Source: Ornithinimicrobium faecis (GTDB lineage: Bacteria > Actinomycetota > Actinomycetes > Actinomycetales > Dermatophilaceae). Taken from it: a DNA stretch of 64,000 nucleotides. This document shows positions 60,281 to 64,000 of this stretch, in pieces. The DNA is taken from positions 2,604,001 through 2,668,000 of the forward strand of contig NZ_CP099489.1 of NCBI RefSeq assembly GCF_023923225.1, read 5' to 3'. Within the stretch, counting starts at the first letter, position 1. Each line of letters begins with the position of its first letter. Made by a program: the position numbers and the translations under genes. The notes beneath the pieces were generated by a model that was not told the DNA's origin, ran no database searches, and saw only the letters and a list, made by a program, of their open reading frames with translations.

Positions 60281-61299
60281 CCGGACCCTGGCTGCGCCTG
60301 CGCCCGGGCCTGCACGCCCAGGTCGGTGTGGTCGGTGAAGAAGCCGTCCACACCGGCAGCCAGGTGCGCCCGGATCTCGGCCACCACATCGCCGGCCGCG
60401 CCCGGGTCGCCGCCTGCTCCCCGCAGGTCGGTGGGCAGGAAGGCGTTCTCCCGGCGAAAGGTCCACGGGTGCACGACGAGTCGGGCCTCGTGCGCGTCGG
60501 TCACCAGTGACGTGGGCTCCCCCAGCGTGCCGTCCGCCCCCGGCGCGATGACCAGGTCCTTGTGCGGTCCGATGCCGTCGACCCACCGCGCCAGCTCGGC
60601 CAGCCCGGCGGGCGTCAACAGGTCGGCGAACGTGCGTGGGTCCTGCGCCGCGACGAAGTCGTAGGGGGCGCCTGCCGCCTCGGCGAGGAAGACCAGTGGC
60701 GCGCGGGCACCGAGGTCGCGGCGCAGGTGGATCAGGTTGCCCAGCTCGAAGGACTGCAGGAAGACCGGTGCCCCGTCCTCATTCAGGCCAGCTCTCTCCA
60801 GCACCGCGACCAACGGCTCATCGAGGGGCAACCCGATGTCGCGGAAGTGGGTCGGGTGCTTGGTCTCGGGGTAGACCCCCAGGTCACGTCCGAGCTCTGC
60901 AGAGAGCCGGGCGCGCAGGTCGAGGATCTCCTCCAGCGTGGGCACAGTGAACTGCCCGTCGTATGCCGTGTTGCCCGGGCGCAGGTCGGGCAACCGTTCT
61001 CGGCAGCGCAGGGTCCGCAGCTCGGCCAGGGTGAGGTCCTCGGTGAACCACCCGGTGACGGTGTGGCCGTCGATCACCTTGCTGGTCGCCCGGTCGGCGA
61101 ACTCGGGGTGGTCGGCGATGTCGGTGGTGGTGCTGATCTCGTTCTCGTGCCGGGCGACCAGGTGTCCGTCGGCGGTCGCGACCAGGTCGGGCTCGAGATA
61201 GTCCGCACCGAGCCGGGCTGCCAGCTCATAGGCCGCCAGGGTGTGCTCGGGCCGTGCCCCGCTCGCTCCCCGGTGCGCGATCAGGATCGGCTCAGGCAT
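60277..61299 (-). CDS. glpQ: Glycerophosphodiester phosphodiesterase
   Basis: The 340-residue TIM-barrel enzyme splits glycerophosphodiesters to glycerol-3-phosphate and an alcohol. Catalytic His9-Arg10 lie in [18 protein letters not shown], with [17 protein letters not shown] next. The end reads [14 protein letters not shown]. No signal peptide is visible, so it is probably cytoplasmic. It overlaps the DinB-fold gene by 8 nt, and its TAG stop overlaps the aceE TAA on the other strand. Confidence 0.93.
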   Translation of the reverse strand: MPEPILIAHRGASGARPEHTLAAYELAARLGADYLEPDLVATADGHLVARHENEISTTTDIADHPEFADRATSKVIDGHTVTGWFTEDLTLAELRTLRCRERLPDLRPGNTAYDGQFTVPTLEEILDLRARLSAELGRDLGVYPETKHPTHFRDIGLPLDEPLVAVLERAGLNEDGAPVFLQSFELGNLIHLRRDLGARAPLVFLAEAAGAPYDFVAAQDPRTFADLLTPAGLAELARWVDGIGPHKDLVIAPGADGTLGEPTSLVTDAHEARLVVHPWTFRRENAFLPTDLRGAGGDPGAAGDVVAEIRAHLAAGVDGFFTDHTDLGVQARAQAQPGSG

Positions 61300-61921
61300 C
61301 CGCTGCGCCGCTCGTCGGGAGACGGTCGCCAGCGCCCACGTCGTGCAGGTGGTGGGCCAGGTCGTGCACCAGATAGCGCGCTAACGACAGCGCGGTGAAC
61401 TCCGCCCCGTCCGAGCGCTGCGCCCCCCTCCCCCACAAAAAGATAGAGGTTTCGCACGCCTCTCCCGCATTTTCATCAAGGTTTCGTACACCCTCCGGGG
61501 ACCCCCCTCCGTCAAACCGGGCCAGGATGTCAACGAGCGCCGTGGTGCGCTCTGGGATCTCGCGGGCGAGGACGACCGGGTCCTGGGCCGCATAGTCGCC
61601 CTCGATCGAGGCGGCGTCCTGGTCCCAGTTGGGCAGCAGCGGGTTGTCCTCGCTCAGCACCAGCTCGAAGCGACCGGCAAAGACGTCGAGCACCTCGTGG
61701 ACGTGCGCGGCATACTCCAGTGGCGACCAGGTGGTGGGCTGCGGCCGGACCCGCACGTCCTCCCGGGTCAGCACGTCCTGCCACGGGGCCGTCAGGGCGG
61801 GGATCAGGTCGCCGAGGTCGGCAGCCGCAACGGTGGAGGCGTCAAAGCCGCACTCGGCGCAGCGACGCTGCGTCGTCCAGGTCCAGTCCTTGGTGTCGGG
61901 CGCGATGGGATCGGTGCTCAT
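61292..61921 (-). CDS. DinB-fold protein carrying an in-frame repeat insertion
   Basis: A 209-residue DinB/YfiT-like four-helix protein with metal-binding His in EYAAHVHEVLDVF and LVHDLAHHLHDVG, and an N-terminal CAEC pair. Residues about 144-166 ([20 protein letters not shown]) are encoded by repeat cluster D, between helix 3 (TALVDILARFDGG) and the final helix (SDGAEFTALSLARYLV). Homologs normally have a short loop here. The frame is kept across both repeat units. Substrate unknown; thiol-dependent transfer is common in the family. Confidence 0.82.
   Translation of the reverse strand: MSTDPIAPDTKDWTWTTQRRCAECGFDASTVAAADLGDLIPALTAPWQDVLTREDVRVRPQPTTWSPLEYAAHVHEVLDVFAGRFELVLSEDNPLLPNWDQDAASIEGDYAAQDPVVLAREIPERTTALVDILARFDGGGSPEGVRNLDENAGEACETSIFLWGRGAQRSDGAEFTALSLARYLVHDLAHHLHDVGAGDRLPTSGAADA
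61430..61493 (-). repeat. Dispersed GTRCGARACCT repeat, cluster D (2 units, in a gene)
   Basis: On the minus strand the first unit (61461-61493) reads GTGTACGAAACCTTGATGAA then AATGCGGG. The second (61430-61460) reads GCGTGCGAAACCTCTATC then TTTTTGTGGG. Together they add about 64 nt and no stop codon to the DinB-fold gene. The two alternative 3' blocks (AAAAT and TTTTT) occur side by side. Confidence 0.88.
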
Positions 61922-62048
61922 GACCCGAACCTACCGACGTCGCCGGCGTCGTGGTGTCGCGGTCCAACTCGCAGCTCTGCCTGCGACTCGCTGATTGTGC
62001 GCCGCCCACAAACGAGGCGCTGCGCGACAGCGGCGCTACAGTGCCCGG

Positions 62049-63239
62049 ATGGACGGTGAACCCGGCGGCGAGCGGGCGCCCGCGCTGCGCAACGTGGGGA
62101 CCGTGGCGACCTATGCCGCCCAGCGGATGGAGCGCGAGCACCAGTGGTATCGCGAGCTGCCCGCCGAGGACCGCTCCTGGGTCGCGCTGGTGGCTCAGGC
62201 TGGCATCCACGGGTTCCTGACCTGGTATCGCCAGGACGACGACTCCCTCCCGGTGACGGCCGACATCTTTGGGACCGCCCCGCGCGAGCTGGCGCACACG
62301 ATCACGCTGCGGCAGACCCTCGACCTGGTGCGCACCACCATCGATGAGGTGGAGGAGCACGTCGAGCTGCTCGCCCGCCCCGGCGAGGAGGAGCGCGTGC
62401 GTGACTCCCTGCTGCGCTACTCCCGCGAGGTCGCCTTTGCAGCGGCCCAGATCTATGCCGCTGCCGCCGAGTCCCGCGGTGCGTGGGACGCCCGCCTCGA
62501 GTCCCTCGTCGTGCACGCCGTCGTGCGCGGCGAGGCCGACGACACCCTGCAGTCCCGAGCCGCTGAGCTGGGCTGGGAGCAGGTCACGGACGTCGCCGTC
62601 GTGGTCGGAGCCACACCACAGCGCACCAGCGCCGAGGTGGCCGTGGCGATCCGGGGCGCAGCGGCACGCAACGGCCTGGAGGTGCTGATTGCGGTGCAGG
62701 GCAACCGGCTGATCGTGGTGCTCGGCAAACTCACCGACCCCATGGCCACGGCCCAGGGCCTGGTCGCCCAGTTTGGCCCCGGTCCCATCGTGGTCGGCCC
62801 CATGGTGCCCCACCTGTTTGCCGCCGGTCGGTCCGCTCGCTCGGCGCTGTCGGCCCTGGACGCCGCAGCAGCCTGGGTCGACGTCCCGCGGCCGGTGCTG
62901 GCCGACGACCTGCTCGCCGAGCGCGCCCTCAACGGAGACGGACCCGCGCGCCGCCTGCTGGTCGACCGGGTTTATCGCCCGCTGGCCGAGCACGGCGATC
63001 TCCTGGAGACTGCGACCGCCTATCTGGAGTCCGGCGGCCGTCTCGAGGCCACCAGCCGGGAGCTCTTTGTCCACGCCAACACGGTCCGTTATCGCCTCGG
63101 GCGGATCGCCGAGGTGATTGATCTCGACCTGACCCGGCCCCGAGAGGCGTGGGTGGCGCGAGTCGCCCTCGCCTATGGTCGGATCGCCAGCGGAGGGCAG
63201 GTGGCGTGGCGCCGTCGAGCGGATCCACCCAGGTTGTAG
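62049..63239 (+). CDS. fasR: PucR-family regulator of fatty-acid synthesis (FasR-like)
   Basis: The 396-residue regulator has an N-terminal sensory region, a central GGDEF-like fold (DVAVVVGATPQRTSAEVAVA) and a C-terminal PucR helix-turn-helix (LEATSRELFVHANTVRYRLG). Its position directly before fabD matches FasR of Streptomyces, which activates the fabD-fabH-acpP-fabF operon; the role here follows from that context. The ATG lies 6 nt after TACAGT (62037-62042). Confidence 0.92.
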   Translation: MDGEPGGERAPALRNVGTVATYAAQRMEREHQWYRELPAEDRSWVALVAQAGIHGFLTWYRQDDDSLPVTADIFGTAPRELAHTITLRQTLDLVRTTIDEVEEHVELLARPGEEERVRDSLLRYSREVAFAAAQIYAAAAESRGAWDARLESLVVHAVVRGEADDTLQSRAAELGWEQVTDVAVVVGATPQRTSAEVAVAIRGAAARNGLEVLIAVQGNRLIVVLGKLTDPMATAQGLVAQFGPGPIVVGPMVPHLFAAGRSARSALSALDAAAAWVDVPRPVLADDLLAERALNGDGPARRLLVDRVYRPLAEHGDLLETATAYLESGGRLEATSRELFVHANTVRYRLGRIAEVIDLDLTRPREAWVARVALAYGRIASGGQVAWRRRADPPRL

Positions 63240-63255
63240 GTTTCCTCCAAGAAAC
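63240..63255. promoter_or_regulatory. Candidate operator before fabD
   Basis: A perfect inverted repeat GTTTC-CTCCAA-GAAAC lies in the 79-nt gap between fasR and fabD, near a possible -10 (TAGGTT, 63237-63242). It could be a FasR site, but I cannot compare it with a proven one. Confidence 0.35.
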
Positions 63256-63318
63256 GTGCCGAGATGTCGTGGCAAACGATGTCGCCGGTGGCCACCAGAG
63301 AACGGGAGAGTGGACCTC

Positions 63319-64000
63319 GTGCTTGTGATCGTCGCGCCCGGACAGGGCTCCCAGACCCCCGGTTTCCTGACCCCCTGGCTCGAGCTGGAGGGCTATCGCG
63401 ACCGGCTGGAGTGGCTCTCGGCCGTGGCTGGCCTCGACCTGGTCGCGCACGGCACCACCTCGGACGCCGACACCATCCGCGACACCGCCGTCGCCCAGCC
63501 CCTCCTGGTCGCGGCTGGCCTGACCTCCCTCCCGGCCCTCTTTGAGGACCCGGCCGACGCCGGTCTCGTGGGCGCTTGGGGTGGTCACTCGGTGGGCGAG
63601 CTCACCGCGACGGCAGCTGCGGGCGTGCTCAGTCACGAGCAGGCGATGGTCCTGGTCCGCGAGCGCGGACGGCTGATGGCCGAGGCCGCTGCGGCCACCC
63701 CGACCGGCATGAGTGCCGTGTTGGGCGGCGTGCCCGACGAGGTGGCCTCGGCGCTCGAGGGGCACGGACTGACCCCGGCCAACATGAACGGCGCTGGTCA
63801 GGTCGTCGCGGCGGGCACGATGGAGCAGCTCGCTGCCCTGAGCGAGGCTCCCCCGGCCCGTGCCCGCGTGATCCCCCTGCAGGTTGCCGGGGCGTTTCAC
63901 ACCCACCACATGGCCAGCGCCGTCGACCAGTTGCAGCGCTATGCCCGGGCCATCGTCACGCTGGACCCGCACACGCCACTGGCCTCCAACGCCGACGGCA
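63319..64000 (+). CDS. fabD: Malonyl-CoA:ACP transacylase (partial)
   Basis: The gene runs off the right edge after 227 codons. It begins MLVIVAPGQGSQTPGFLTPW, with the acyltransferase loop GHSVGELT (nucleophile Ser91) and the catalytic-His region GAFHTHHM (about 194). It loads malonyl groups onto acyl carrier protein. I chose the GTG at 63319, which follows GGGAG by 10 nt and matches family starts; GTG at 63310 is too close to that site. It is the first gene of the fab operon behind fasR. Confidence 0.94.
   Translation, partial: MLVIVAPGQGSQTPGFLTPWLELEGYRDRLEWLSAVAGLDLVAHGTTSDADTIRDTAVAQPLLVAAGLTSLPALFEDPADAGLVGAWGGHSVGELTATAAAGVLSHEQAMVLVRERGRLMAEAAAATPTGMSAVLGGVPDEVASALEGHGLTPANMNGAGQVVAAGTMEQLAALSEAPPARARVIPLQVAGAFHTHHMASAVDQLQRYARAIVTLDPHTPLASNADG

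Overview
The window is chromosomal DNA from a high-GC actinobacterium. Protein-level resemblance (FasR-FabD, GlnA2-GlnE, PriA, GuaB1, polyphosphate glucokinase, a type A RNase P RNA and an rRNA operon without spacer tRNA) points to Micrococcales, most likely the Intrasporangiaceae/Ornithinimicrobiaceae. The genus is inference only. Most of the window is ordinary core genome. The unusual material lies in short repeats, two toxin-antitoxin loci and gene boundaries.

Layout. 1-6.2 kb: the end of an Arg/Gly-rich gene, then a complete rRNA operon on the minus strand (16S-23S-5S) with its leader. 6.2-10.3 kb: tyrS, a 3-methyladenine glycosylase gene, argH and argR. 10.3-23.4 kb: a phosphotransferase, an SDR, pheST, trmH, rplT-rpmI-infC (infC starts at ATC), a low-GC PD-(D/E)XK-like gene, an SseB-like gene and priA. 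23.5-32 kb: glnE-glnA2, map, ppgK and guaB1. 32-38.5 kb: a membrane ferritin/VIT transporter and a complete hydroxyectoine operon, ask-ectA-ectB-ectC-ectD. 38.6-49.5 kb: a tyrosine phosphatase, rnpB, an MFS transporter, an FMN reductase, a decayed ParE-type toxin-antitoxin pair, an RNB-domain ribonuclease, an aldo/keto reductase, a vapBC-like module wedged next to yaaA, and a membrane gene between two copies of a 96-nt structured repeat. 49.5-64 kb: metB-cbs, the RNase H/phosphatase - zinc ribbon - Nif3 cluster, tRNA-Val(UAC), ctlX, a peroxiredoxin, aceE, a glycerophosphodiesterase, a DinB-fold protein, and fasR followed by the start of fabD.

How genes work together. Translation and RNA genes (rRNA, tyrS, pheST, infC-rpmI-rplT, trmH, rnpB, map) form conserved blocks. 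GlnA2 and GlnE are overlapping nitrogen-control genes. Ask supplies aspartyl phosphate to EctABC, and EctD hydroxylates ectoine. MetB and Cbs form a transsulfuration pair. AceE feeds acetyl-CoA production, and FasR probably regulates the fab operon that begins at the right edge.

Most interesting signals. (1) A dispersed ~30-nt repeat, core GTRCGARACCT, occurs in 2-4 copies at four loci: between co-directional, convergent and divergent genes, and once in frame inside a DinB-fold coding sequence. (2) A 96-nt element, twice present at about 85% identity, shows a compensatory base change in its hairpin. (3) vapBC is flanked by a duplicated 5' fragment of yaaA. (4) An antitoxin gene is intact but its toxin gene is cut to about 30 codons. 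(5) Three genes end in tandem duplications that copy the stop codon. (6) About fifteen genes have a -10-like hexamer 6-8 nt before the start codon, which predicts leaderless mRNAs.
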